Below are positions 11,385 through 22,215 of a stretch of 64,000 nt of DNA, piece by piece. Within the stretch, counting starts at the first letter, position 1. Every line of letters begins with the position of its first letter. The DNA comes from Schistocerca nitens (lineage: Eukaryota > Arthropoda > Insecta > Orthoptera > Acrididae), in NCBI RefSeq assembly GCF_023898315.1, contig NC_064618.1:182643548-182707547 (forward strand). The letters run 5' to 3'. The translations under genes were made by a program, and so were the position numbers. The notes under the pieces were generated by a model, which did no database searches, was not told the origin of the DNA, and saw only the letters and a list, made by a program, of their open reading frames with translations.

Positions 11385-13073
11385 GTTGTTGTTGTTGTTG
11401 TGTTCTTCAGTCCTGAGACTGGTTTGATGCAGCTCTCCATGCTACTCTATCCTGTGCAAGCTTCTTCATCTCCCAGTACCTACTGCAACCTACATCCTTC
11501 TGAATCTGATTAGTGTATTGATCTCTTGGTCTCCCTCTACGATTTTTACCCTCCACGCTGCCCTCTAATGCTAAATTTGTGATCCCTTGATGCCTCAAAA
11601 CATGTCCTACCAACAGATCCCTTCTTCTAGTCAAGTTGTGCCACAAACTTCTCTTCTCCCCAATCCTATTCAATACCTCCTCATTAGTAACGTGATCTAC
11701 CCACCTTATCTTTAGCATTCTTCTGTAGCACCACATTTCGAAAGCTTCTATTCTCTTCTTGTCCAAACTGGTTATCGTCCATGTTTCACTTCCATACATG
11801 GCTACATTCCATACAAATACTTTCAGAAACGACTTTCTGACACTTAAATCTATACTCGATGTTAACAAATTTCTCTTCTTCAGAAACGAATTCCTTGTCA
11901 TTGCCAGTCTACATTTTATATCCTCTCTACTTCGACCATCATCAGTTATTTTGCTCCCTAAATAGCAAAACTCCTTTACTACTTTAAGTGTCTCATTTCC
12001 TAATCGAATCCCCTCAGCATCATCCGATTTAATTTGACTCCATTCCATTATCCTCGTTTTGCTTTTGTTGATGTTCATCTTATATCCTCCTTTCAAGAGA
12101 CTGTCCATTCCGTTCAACTGCTCTTCCAAGTCTTTTGCTGTCTCTGACAGAATTACAATGTCATCGGCCAACCTCAAAGCTTTTACTTCTTCTCCATGAA
12201 TTTTAATACCTACTCCGAATTTTTCTTTTGTTTCCTTTACTGCTTGCTCAATATACAGATTGAATAACATCGGGGAGAGGCTACAACCCTGTCTCACTCC
12301 TATCCCAACCACTGCTTCCCTTTCATGCCCCTCGACTCTTATAACTGCCATCTGGTTTCTGTACAAATTGTAAATAGCCTTTCGCTCCCTGTATTTTACC
12401 CCTGCCACCTTCAGAATTTGAAAGAGAGTATTCCAGTTAACGTTGTCAAAAGCTTTCTCTAAGTCTACAAATGCTAGAAACGTAGATTTGCCTTTTCTTA
12501 ATCTTTCTTCTAAGATAAGTCGTAAGGTTAGTATTGCCTCACGTGTTCCATCGTTTCTACGGAATCCAAACTGATCTTCCCCGAGGTCCGCTTCTACCAG
12601 TTTTTCCATTCGTCTGTAAAGAATTCGCGTTAGTATTTTGCAGCTGTGACTTATTAAACTGATAGTTCGGTGATTTTCACATCTGTCAACACCTGCTTTC
12701 TTTGGGATTGGAATTATTATATTCTTCTTGAAGTCTGTAGGTATTTCGCCTGTCTCATACATCTTGCTCACCAGATGGTAGAGTTTTGTCATGACTGGCT
12801 CTCCCAAGGCCATCAGTAGTTCTAATGGATTGTTGTCTACTCCCGGGGCCTTGTTTCGACTCAGGTCTTTCAGTGCTCTGTCAAACTCTTCACGCAGTAT
12901 CTTATCTCCCATTTCATCTTCATCTACATCCTCTTCCATTTCCATAATATTGTCCTCAAGTACATCGCCCTTGTATAAACCCTCTATATACTCCTTCCAC
13001 CTTTCTGCCTTCCCTTCTTTGCTTAGAACTGGGTTGCCATCTGAGCTCTTGATATTCATAGGATTTCTCCATA
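11385..13073 (-). mobile_element. 5'-truncated RTE-clade LINE insertion with TSD
   Basis: A 1.69-kb LINE copy flanked by the perfect 9-bp TSD TTTCTCCAT at 11376-11384 and 13074-13082. The 3' end is a short (CAA)n tail on the minus strand (11385-11401), typical of RTE elements. The 5' end is cut inside ORF2, upstream of the RT core, so the endonuclease is missing. Intact TSD and open frame point to a fairly recent, dead-on-arrival insertion. Confidence 0.93.
11407..13059 (-). CDS. RTE-type reverse transcriptase (ORF2 C-terminal part)
   Basis: A 550-codon uninterrupted frame covers the RT domain and C-terminus of an RTE LINE polyprotein, which copies element RNA at a nicked target. Visible motifs are FGFRRNDGTREAILTL (about 164-179), motif A FVDLEKAFDNVNW (about 197-209), motif B GVRQGCSLSP (about 254-263) and motif C LADDI (about 297-301). 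The C-terminal block YGSETW...EAFEMWCYRRMLKI is diagnostic of this RTE group. Motif C normally has an aromatic residue before ADD; here it is Leu, a single-base change. The start Met is only the first ATG after the truncation, not a native start. No promoter is expected. A related copy lies at 27999-31089. Confidence 0.93.
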   Translation of the reverse strand: MNIKSSDGNPVLSKEGKAERWKEYIEGLYKGDVLEDNIMEMEEDVDEDEMGDKILREEFDRALKDLSRNKAPGVDNNPLELLMALGEPVMTKLYHLVSKMYETGEIPTDFKKNIIIPIPKKAGVDRCENHRTISLISHSCKILTRILYRRMEKLVEADLGEDQFGFRRNDGTREAILTLRLILEERLRKGKSTFLAFVDLEKAFDNVNWNTLFQILKVAGVKYRERKAIYNLYRNQMAVIRVEGHEREAVVGIGVRQGCSLSPMLFNLYIEQAVKETKEKFGVGIKIHGEEVKALRLADDIVILSETAKDLEEQLNGMDSLLKGGYKMNINKSKTRIMEWSQIKSDDAEGIRLGNETLKVVKEFCYLGSKITDDGRSREDIKCRLAMTRNSFLKKRNLLTSSIDLSVRKSFLKVFVWNVAMYGSETWTITSLDKKRIEAFEMWCYRRMLKIRWVDHVTNEEVLNRIGEKRSLWHNLTRRRDLLVGHVLRHQGITNLALEGSVEGKNRRGRPRDQYTNQIQKDVGCSRYWEMKKLAQDRVAWRAASNQSQD

Positions 13074-13082
13074 GGATTTATA

Positions 13083-14190
13083 AAAGAACAGAACATAAAA
13101 TTCGTACAGCCCCCTACGGATTTCTAATTGGAAAAAATGTGCGGTAAATAGTTCTGAAAGGAAGAGGGGGCATTTTGTTTGACCATGAGGGTGAATAAGA
13201 GTCGAGTGAAAAGGCATACGAGTGGGTCAACTCTTACCAACGTAATATCGCTGTGTGGTGTGCAGTCGGATCACAGAGCAGACTGCACGTGCTCTTAGTT
13301 TTGGCGATCGCAGTAGCCGTATGCATCCTCTAGGAGCGTGAACGTTTTCCTACTCTGATTACTTTCTGCACACCAGCCTCCAAAGTGATGGAGGTCTGAA
13401 CATACTCCTGACCAAGAAGGCGGCAGATAACCGCACCAGTTTTCACGAACGATATAAAAGCTAACTTTATCTATAACAGCCTCCGTCAGAGTAGGTTGGA
13501 CAGCATGTCTACGTTAATATTATAGCGTAGGTTGTGAGGCACGCCTCCCCCCCCCCCCCCCCAATTCCTCCCCTCAGTGAAATATAGCTCCTATAATCGA
13601 CATTACAGAGGAAGCTGCTTTGACCTCCTCTACTTTTATGCAGTAAGGCAGCGGTGACTTGTAGGCTCCTAGGAGGAGCATTCTGAAGTGGCGTTACTCG
13701 GGTTCAAAGAGAGGAGAGTTCTCCCTCCGCACCAGAGTACCCTACCTGAACTAAATGTCTTTTTTTCCTTCCGTGGCCCATACCATCTTGGGACGTTCTC
13801 TAATAATATGCCTGGCAGATACCAGAAATATTCTGATCATATCATCCGATAATCCTATACTTCAATAACTCGTCGGTAGGTCCAGGATACGGTGAAAAAT
13901 TAATTGTATAAGAGGAATTTGCATTTTAAGCTTTCCAACTCATTTTACATGCACGTAGTTGCGTCGTGAGCGGTCATTGGATCTGTAATTTCTCCTTATC
14001 ACAATTAATAAAATACGATATTACAGTGCCTGTGTTGTTCAGAACTACTATGCAATGTTCCTTCGTGCATCGTGCTTCTGAACAAGAGAGGCACTGCAAT
14101 ATCGTGTATATCCCCTCACACCACACAATAGACTTTCAATTAAAATGTCCCCTTGTACAGGGATACACATAACTGATGTAAGGAAGTTTC
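13083..14190. other. Unassigned sequence with a poly-C tract
   Basis: No coding or known repeat is recognised. A C-run sits at about 13547-13562. Confidence 0.4.
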
Positions 14191-14300
14191 GATGTAGCCG
14201 TGAATCGTGCTCGAATATCCTAATGGTAAGGCGACCGCTCACGATAAGCAGCAAATCCGGGTTCGATTCCCGGTCGGGCAGAAATTGTCATTGTCTTCAT
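14190..14300 (+). mobile_element. tRNA-like SINE head
   Basis: Contains CCTAATGGTAAGGCGACCGC (A-box-like) and CCGGGTTCGATTCCCGGTC (T-arm with B box). An anticodon-arm-like stretch with loop CACGATA lies between them. The unrelated tail AAATTGTCATTGTCTTCATT and the lack of a plausible acceptor stem argue for a SINE remnant rather than a working tRNA gene. The 3' extent is uncertain, possibly to about 14360. Confidence 0.65.
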
Positions 14301-14374
14301 TTCATTATACGTTTGATGGTTGTCCATATTCGCAACTGCGATACTATCATCTATTAATAAAATGATCCGCATTA

Positions 14375-15050
14375 TTAAGCAGTGCTCGAATGGACTTCAC
14401 ATTTAAACTTAACGTTACTTCCCCATCTGCGGAGGACATTTCTCAAGGGGGGATTGTATGTTCTTTCAGTGTCCCTTTCACACCCTGTCTCGCTACTGAC
14501 AGCAGCAAAATTCCTTTTCCGCGTGCTTCCGGGCAGTGGCGGGAATTCACATGTTTTGAATACCAGACCGCAACTGGCCGTTGTCGCCTTTGCTATCACC
14601 CCATAATGGAAGACTGGTACACATCTTCTTCAGCACTGCTATCCAAATGTCATTCAATTTCACGTCTTCCTCCTCCCTACCGAAATTCCTGGGATGTTTT
14701 ACAATCTCTTATCATCTGCTTACATAGCCTCTCATGGTAACCATTTGTAGCTGCCAGTGCTTGAGTCCTATCCAAATGAACGTGGTGGTCTCCTGACTGC
14801 AAAGCATGTTCCGTAACCGCAGATCCGTCCATCTCCATCCTTCTACAATTGCTCTTGTGCTCTGTTGACGTCACGCCGCTGTGCGGGAACACGCGTAAAC
14901 GGAATTTTGCTGCAGTCGGTAGCGAGCCAGGGTGTGAATCGGATACTCTACGAAGCTACGATCCCCTTTGAAGATGTGCTCCGCTGATGGGGATGAAACG
15001 TTGGGTTTAATGTCGAATCTGCAACTTTTTGTTAATTGTGACATTTCCAC
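14375..15050 (-). pseudogene. Penelope-like element 3' part, folded back
   Basis: On the minus strand 14890 to about 14680 translates to TEHALQSGDHHVHLDRTQAL and GYHERLCKQMIRD. This is the region that follows the GIY-YIG catalytic start in Penelope-like elements (AEH..., RL..E.I). The DNA beyond it (14375-14545, minus) is repeated in the opposite direction at 14882-15050. Paired landmarks are GAATTTTGCTGC, GTAGCGAG and ACAGGGTGTGAA (CCAGGGTGTGAA in the other arm). The element is therefore an inverted arrangement of its own 3' end around a coding fragment. Reverse transcriptase is absent from this copy. Confidence 0.7.
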
Positions 15051-15767
15051 CCGTGAAAATTTATACACATATCAAAAAAAGTTTTGCATCAGCCCGGTTC
15101 TGAGAGTTCCGGAACCTGTACAGAAAATTGGAATAGAGATCAGCATAAACATCATTTCCGCCCTTTTCATTACCCATGAAAACCACACAGCGAGACCTTT
15201 AGAGTGGTGTCCAGATTGCTGTACACACCGGTACCTCTAATGCCCAGTAACACGTCCTCTCGCATTGATGCTTGCTTGTATTCGTCGTGGCATACCATCC
15301 ACAACTTCATCAATGCACTGTTGGTCCAGATTGTCCCACTCCATGAACAGCCCTTTTCAGTCTATCCCAGACATGTTCGATACGCTTCATGTCTGGAGAA
15401 CATGCAGGTCACTCTAGTCGAACGATGTCGTTATCCTGAATGAAGTCATTCACAAGATGTGCACGATGGGGGCGCGAGCTGTCGTCCATGAAGACTAATG
15501 CCTCGCCAATGGTTGCACTATCGGCGGCAGGATGGCAATCACGTATCGTACAGCCGTTACGGCGCCTTCCATGACCACCAGCGGCGTACGTCGGCCCCAC
15601 ATAATGCCAACCCAAAGCAGCAGGAAATCTCCATCGGTGTGTCTAAGGCGTTCAGCCTCACCATGTTGCCTCCAAAAACGTCTACGACGATTGTCTGGTT
15701 GAAGGCATAAGCGACACTCATCGGTGAGGAGCACGTGATGCCAATCCTGAGCGGTCCATTCGGCATT

Positions 15768-17322
15768 TGTGGGGCGGCGGGTTGGAAAATACTATTTACT
15801 GTTGCATAAATGTTTGAATGTTGAAACACTGCATTTCCCGGCCGATTAACCATATGTGCGGCGGCGGGTGGAATTATTGTTGTTAAAAATGTTCCTATTA
15901 TTTATGCTGTCTTTTGCCGTTCTCAACACTGGCTCTCTAACTACAATATTGGCAACCAGAAAGTGATTAGCAAAACGTGAAGCATGTAATTAGAATTCCT
16001 AGTGCCCACTTCATCTGAGAATAGACTTATAGTTACAGCTTATAGCTCTGAGGAATTAGGAGATTGTCTGGGATTTATAATCAAAAACTATCGTGAAAAA
16101 ACTTTCTCTATATTCTGAAAATCACAGATAAAACAAAGAATTCACACAATCTGACTAACAGAGCAGTTCAGAGTCTAATGCGCTGATGCCACTATAACTG
16201 TCCAAGTTAAATATTTAAATGAATGCTCGCCATAATTTGATGATAAGGTTCATCAAACGCCACGCTAAATAATTGGTAGAATGTCTGTCCCGCGGCGGCA
16301 CGTGAAAAATACGACATACGCAAACTGAAGATAGATAATTAAAGTCAACCCAGAATTAACACTTCACTCGAAAATAATTTCATGGTTACGCGTATCCCGA
16401 GTAAATACGGCATCCGATGCCGTTTGTAGTAATGATACCGACGCGACGCGACTCCCGACACAGATGGCGTGCTATCCAGCGTCTGGAGAGAACTGGGGCT
16501 TTGCTTCCTCGCGCAGCGTTCTTATACTGTATATAGAGCCGCGGTGCGGACGGCTAAGGGAACGCCTGATCAAATCGGCTCTCCCAACTAGCCGCTGGGC
16601 TAGTAATGCACCACATTAAGTTACCGAATAAATCATAGCTTCTTTTGCTGATGGCCGATGAAGCTCTTAATTTAAATGTGCATTCAGCACACAGGTAAGT
16701 AATCATAATAAAATTTTGACGTGGCTAAGTTAAATATTTTGGGCGACAGAATTAATTTAATTACACTGCACGCAGTAGACGAGCTCTGAACTGGTCCTTT
16801 GGAGATACGCTATCGCTATAGTTTTATAGGTATTCAAGTGAAACTTCTCACATCCTAATGGTTATAGCGGATCTCCATTCTACTTAAATATAAACATCCT
16901 AGCCTTATTTATTAGCCTACTTAATCTATCTTGCTTCCTTAAGTTTTAAGACGAAAACCAGAAAATCATGAATTTCCACTAAAATTTTAATTTGTGAAAT
17001 CCAAAGTACTGTTTTTATTAAATAATTATGAAAAATGAATCTAATTATAAATTTTTAACTCTCTAGCTCTTTTCTGTTGCGCCAATGATTTTTACAGAAA
17101 AACGTTCAAATTTTGAAAATGGCTAAAGTTACCGAACTGATATTCAACACACATTAATTTAGTATTACTCCTGACATGCTAGAAATGTTTTAGGTTATTT
17201 GCTTGATTTTTAAAGTATTGCACAACATTTATGACGTCAGAGCTAGTTACAGCAGACTGGCTGGCACACAATGGAAAGACTGATGTGAATTTACTACAGC
17301 GTGAGTAGGCTGATTCCCTACA
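15768..17322 (-). mobile_element. Solo LTR (retrovirus-like element) in a Tc1 element
   Basis: A 1555-bp insertion with canonical ends: TGTAGGG on the minus strand and CCCCACA at its far end, imperfect inverted TG...CA termini. It is flanked by a 4-bp TSD CATT (plus strand, 15764-15767 and 17323-17326). Removing it restores a continuous Tc1 frame. The minus strand has a TATA-like CTATATACAGTATAAG near 16530, consistent with an LTR promoter in that direction. No gag-pol or second LTR is present, so I call it solo. The superfamily is probably Gypsy from the TSD size, but not proven. Confidence 0.72.
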
Positions 17323-17471
17323 CATTCTCTCTGTATCTCCTCCATGTCCGGACAACGTCGCTTTGGTTCACTCCGAGATGCCTTGGCACTTCCCTTGTTG
17401 AGAGCGCTTCCTGGCACAAAGTAACAATGCGGACATGATGTAACCGCGGTATTGACCGTCTAGGCATAGTT

Positions 17472-17657
17472 GGCTCTGAGCACTATGGGACTCAACTGCT
17501 GAGGTCATTAGTCCCCTAGAACTTAGAACTAGTTAAACCTAACTAACCTAAGGACATCACAAACATCCATGCCCGAGGCAGGATTCGAACCTGCGACCGT
17601 AGCGGTCCTGCGGTTCCAGACTGCAGCGCCTTTAACCGCACGGCCACTTCGGCCGGC
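17472..17657 (-). mobile_element. SINE, family I, with 13-bp TSD
   Basis: Perfect TSD TCTAGGCATAGTT at 17459-17471 and 17658-17670. The tail end (TGGCTCTGAGCACTATGGGA on the plus strand) is intact but has no poly tract. It sits in the N-terminal half of the Tc1 transposase relic. Confidence 0.93.
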
Positions 17658-17908
17658 TCTAGGCATAGTTAAACTACAGACAACACGAGCCGTGTACCTC
17701 CTTCCTGGTGGAATGACTGGAACTGATCGGCTGTCGGGACCCCCTCCGTCTAGTAAGCGCTGCTTATGCATGGTTGTTTACATCTTTGGGTGGCTTTAGT
17801 GTCATCTCTGAACAGTCAAAGGGACTGTGTCTGTGATACAATATCCACAGTCAACGTCCATCTTCAGGATTTCTGGGAACTGCGGTGATGCAGAACTTTT
17901 TTTGATGT

Positions 17909-18797
17909 GTGTATTTTACGTTTCCCTTTAACCACGAATATGTGATTGCACATTATATCAATTGGACAGTTCGGTACTCTTTCTTCGAAAGGGTTAGACG
18001 AAATGGTCACTAAAGTATTTGTCACACGTACCGTGGCATTCAGAGTGTAATGCGCTAACTTGATCTCCACCGCGCTCAGGAACTTCCCGTCTTGTTTAAC
18101 ACACGGTATGTGCATTTCAGCGTGACGCGTGCGACCGTATCGCGCTCCAGTGGCAATTGGCTGCTGCAAGCGACGCATGCGAACTACGCAGTACACACGA
18201 GTTCTCTAAATGGATGGCATAAACTAGCTGCAGTAGCTCTAAGCCGTCCTCAGATGCAACGAGGCAGTTGACGTCGACACGGACGCCAAAATCAGCCACC
18301 CGAGACACAGCGCCCATGTCACCTCGGAAGTGCTCCTTAATGCGGTTTCTCTATGTACATTGATGATTTGCGACCACAGTGGTTTCAAGCGGCCGTTGTC
18401 GACTGAAACTAGCTCGCGTATCACACAGTTTCTTTACAAAACGGACAGGCGTAAAATCCCTGCGGTAGCTCTATTATACCACACATTTTATTCCTTGTAC
18501 ACGTGCTAGTCATGTTGTTCTGTCTGTAACGCATATAAATAAAAACTTCAATGTCCATAAACACGTTATGAAGCAAACAGGAAAGTCACATGTGTAGTCA
18601 GAAAGGACACCAGCATATAATTTTTTTTGTAGTTGCAAGGGCCTACATCTTTGCTTCCGCCGTTTTGCAGTAGGTGGCAGTAGCGGCAGGCGATGGTGCA
18701 GGTGGTAGGTCGTAAATGTAATACAATACAAATACGCATTTGTAAATATCACACCATCAAAATGTTGTGATTGCACCCTGAAGTTATTGTCGATTGA
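17909..18797. other. Unassigned sequence
   Basis: A minus-strand stretch open for 110 codons (17864-18196) has no recognised family. I see no splice-supported gene structure. It is moderately GC-rich at 18100-18420. Confidence 0.35.
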
Positions 18798-20210
18798 GTA
18801 TGTCAACTTACGAGGCTCATTCCCGTCAATTGCGAGAAGTTTTAATTTTCGGCTATAACATGAAGGCCCATGAAATACTTGGTAAGACCTATGGTGAGAC
18901 ACCTATTAGTGAAAAAATGTGCAGATAATGGTTTCAACGCTTCAAGAAGCGTGGTTTTAACATCGAAGACAGCATGGCGGTGGAAGAGTGATGATTTCTG
19001 CAGCTACTGAAACCGACGGAAACAATCACAGGATATCGTTATCGACAGCATGTAAAGAGACACCCGCAACTACCATTACTTTTCCTCAACAGAAGGAGTC
19101 GATACCGGAAATATTTTCGAATTTTGAACAGGTTAATATTACCTCAGCAGTTTTTCTAAAAAAATAGTATGATTATGTACACGGGGTCTTATATTTCAAG
19201 CTAAAATCTATAAAAATAAATTCCTTTATTTTCTTTGTTAAAATCTATATGTACTAGCTCTGAATGTACATTTAATTTTTTTTAGAAACATTTGAAATTA
19301 CGAAGCATTTGACACACTTAAATTTTCTATTATATGCTATTTATTATGTTTATTTCTGCATTCATTGATAAAATAATAATATAAATTAATAGAAATTCAT
19401 TTGTCAAGAAAGTTTGTAAACCCTTTGGAATATTGTTAATACCACACAGTGAAGTAGTAGTGGGCATGCCTCTGATGCGATCGGACGTATTTTTTTTATT
19501 CTAGAAGGACAATGAAATATCGGCTTTGTTAATGTGAAAATTCAAAATACAGTGCGATATAAAAAAATGTGAGAAAATAAATTATAGTGAAAACAAAATA
19601 TGTGAACAGGTTTACTTCAAAACTATTTAAGTCGGTTGGAACCATGAGAATCTAAAATGTCAAAAATTTCAGCTTCAAGAATCGTCCCGTATACATGAAG
19701 AACTGGAGTCATCTACGAGAAAAGAAGATAAGTAAAAAGTTTATTGTAAATCTTACTCCCCTCGTATTTTTGAATAAAAAGAGACTTTACTATCGAAAAT
19801 ACTAGTGACAACAACAACAACAATTATGGGATGGGAAGTTTACAAGCAGTTGATCCCTATGAGCCGAGCACTGAAAAACAAACTGTTAAACTACAGTGAA
19901 GACTTGAAAATGTGATTATGCAACATGACAGTGCCCTACCCCATGTCGCAAAACCCGTCAAAACAAACTTCAAAAAGTTGAAGTTGGACATTGTATCCCA
20001 CCCGTCGCATTCTCCAGACACTGTTCCCTCCTTTCCTAACAATGGCACACTGTCTGGCTGGCCAGCACCTCCTGTCATATCAGCAAGTGCACAATTGGAT
20101 TAATTCATGGCTCCCCTCAAAAGAAGTGTAATTCTTCCGCCGCGGGATTCGTAGGCTTCCCAAAAGATGAGAGAAAGCAGTGGCGATACTTATTATCCTA
20201 ATTTTTTAGT
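18798..20210 (+). pseudogene. Decayed mariner transposase split by an AT-rich insert
   Basis: The N-terminal segment at 18798-18990 reads QLREVLIFGYNMKAHEILG and then WFQRFKKRGFNIED, the mariner helix-turn-helix region. The catalytic segment resumes at about 19840. It includes MQHDSALPHVAK (second Asp, normally HDNARPH) near 19918 and HPSHSPDTVPS (third Asp region) near 20005. It ends FFRRGIRRLPKR near 20140. About 760 bp of AT-rich sequence (about 19060-19820) separates the halves and is not recognisable as mariner. Many stops; nonfunctional. Confidence 0.75.
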
Positions 20211-21173
20211 AAGATTTTCACAATAACGTCTCGAAGTTCCAGAAAAGGTGGCGGAAGCAAAGTGCTAGACCTAATATTTTCAGCAATTATGAAGCTCCTA
20301 CAGACAATATGACCACATAAATTTAGAATATCATAAAAGTTTCAGTACAAATATTATGATACAAATTTGTAATAGTCTTCGACGTAAGATAAAATTGTTT
20401 CATATTCTCAATTTTAATTCCTACTTGATCACTATTTATTTTCAGTTGAAGAATTCTTAGAACATGTGAAATACAAGACATGAACAAGAAAGTGGAATAT
20501 ATCATACTGTAAGTATTGCAAGCTCTCTCCTGAGACAGCGACCGCGCTTACATTTACATAACATTGCGTGGTACAAAACACACTTCTGTTGAAGTAATAA
20601 AAATGTTCCAGAACATTTTAAATTTTAGAAAACGTGAAATTGAAAAAAAATTGGATTTAGCAAGACGAGAAGTAGCCACACCACACACATGGCTTTGTAA
20701 TTCTGCCTCTCGGTTCGTACCGTACGCCGAACTTGGGTGATTAACGACGATGTTTTGTATCTTTCTATTTCGTGAAGGGATTTAATCGCCAACATGTTAT
20801 TAACTGGTAGTTCATAATAAAAAGTCATACAAAGAAAAACGCGTTTTTAATTAATCTCTAACAAGCCGATTCTTTGAAAGGGCATGTGTTGGTATGACTT
20901 AAGTTACAAAATAAAATATCTGACACCCTTTATATTGCTCTGCACGTTCAGAAAGACTCTGCCGCGTGCTTCTTCGACGCTATGAAGTCATAAACTAGAC
21001 AAGCTCAACGTTGACATTCGGCTGCGTGGTCCGTGAGACGATCACTTTACGCCTCCGTGTCAGTTTAAATTTAGGGTTGGTTGGGTTGTTTGTGGGAAGA
21101 GACCAAGCAGCTAGATCATCGGTCTCTTGAATCTAGGAAAAGCCTGATGTTTATACCCTGTTTTGGTAGCCTC
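20211..21173. other. Unassigned left flank of the giant inverted repeat
   Basis: No gene recognised. GGTTGGTTGGGTTGTTTGTG followed by AGAGACCAAGCAG (about 21074-21110) resembles a tail of widespread locust SINEs, from memory only. Confidence 0.4.
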
Positions 21174-21629
21174 TTCGCGTCCAACTGTATTTCTTTTTTT
21201 TACCACATTTCGGCCCTCGTCTAAAGTTATGAGTCTGATTGAACATCTAACACAATTCGCTTCACATTCTACCCACCAGCAATAACAAGAACTTCCAGAA
21301 ACAATTCTGCAGGACAGCTCGTGGCTGCGTCGTGATCAGAACAGCTTACGCCCGAGAGTTTCCTCGCGCTGCATGGCTACCGGCCACCGGCCAGACACCA
21401 CCCGCCGCCTGAAATCCGGCGCCGCTCAGGAGAACGCGGCGCGACGCTGTCAGTGTATGTGTCAACTGTCATTTTCGAATTTGAAGCTCTAGTTATCATC
21501 TTACAGTTAAACATTGGATTTTGTATACCTGAAAATGATGAACTAAGGTTAAACATTGTAAAATTGAGTCGCAAGTGGAAAACGGTGTACATCTGCAACA
21601 CAATATATACTTTTGGCATAAGAGAGGGG

Positions 21630-22215
21630 TGAATGCAGAGGAGGCGGCTAGAAAGATTTGAACTGTGTGTGGAGCGACTGCTTTTGGGAAAAATACGCTA
21701 GAAAAAGATATTCTTGTTTCAACAAAGATCGTTCTGGCATGAATGATGTTCCACATTCTGGAAGTCTCCACTACTGATATATGTGATGGATTACCACTTA
21801 ACCATCATGCGACATTTACATTCAACAGGGAAAGCACAGAAGCCTAGTGCAGGAGTACAGCTTGCTCTAATTCGAAACAACAAAAATCAACGGAGTGACT
21901 ATTATTGAACGTCATCAGGTCGTTCATTGAGCATTCCTATGCAGTACTGTTACTGGTGACGAGTTATGATGCCTTTATCGTTAACTTCCTAAGAAGGAAT
22001 CAAAGGCTGAGCCCCACCAAAAGACAAACTCGAACAAAGGGTAGTGCGAACATAATAGTATAAATCTGATAGATCCAAAAATGTGTTTTGGGCTACGAAT
22101 TCTGCCCCAAGGAGTATGTGCATCACAGCAGGAATTTGTTGCCGCTTTCGGTCGCAGCGTAAGAAAATCGACCGACAAAACTACATCACATGTGCTACTG
22201 CATGATAACGCACTC
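21630..22215 (+). pseudogene. Mariner transposase relic in left arm
   Basis: Very decayed. NAEEAARKI-like residues and a DVPHSGSL-like stretch near 21630-21770 resemble the mariner region before the catalytic core. LHHMCYCMITHSVD near 22180-22220 resembles the second-Asp motif (LLHDNARPH). Stops and shifts are throughout. The mirror copy in the right arm is at about 39459-40044. Confidence 0.5.

Larger units (their letters stand above)
15070..17908 (-). mobile_element. Tc1-like transposon, internally deleted, with two later insertions
   Basis: Inverted termini match: ATCAAAAAAAGTTTTGCATCA at the left and, reversed, ATCAAAAAAAGTTCTGCATCA at the right. On the minus strand the N-terminal part (about 17800-17328) includes STREVPRHLGVNQSDVVRTW, a helix-turn-helix paired-like segment. 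The part after the LTR begins AEWTAQDWHHVLLTDECRL, the first DDE Asp region (about 15763-15700). The coding joins in frame if the LTR is removed, but about 100 residues of the linker are missing, so this was already a deletion derivative. The remaining catalytic region down to 15080 is badly decayed. Confidence 0.85.

Noticed and set aside
12791..13147. Ser-rich plus-strand frame opposite the RTE
   Set aside because: It is the antisense of the reverse transcriptase reading frame, a codon-shadow effect. The same applies to plus-strand Ser/Phe-rich frames at 28.0-30.2 kb.
14976..15000. CCGCTGATGGGGATGAAACG as a hammerhead core (CTGATG...GAAAC)
   Set aside because: The base after CTGATG is G, not the required A, and no stem II forms between the two core halves.
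17864..18196. 110-codon minus-strand open stretch as a small gene
   Set aside because: No family motif or supporting structure; it overlaps the terminus of the Tc1-like element.
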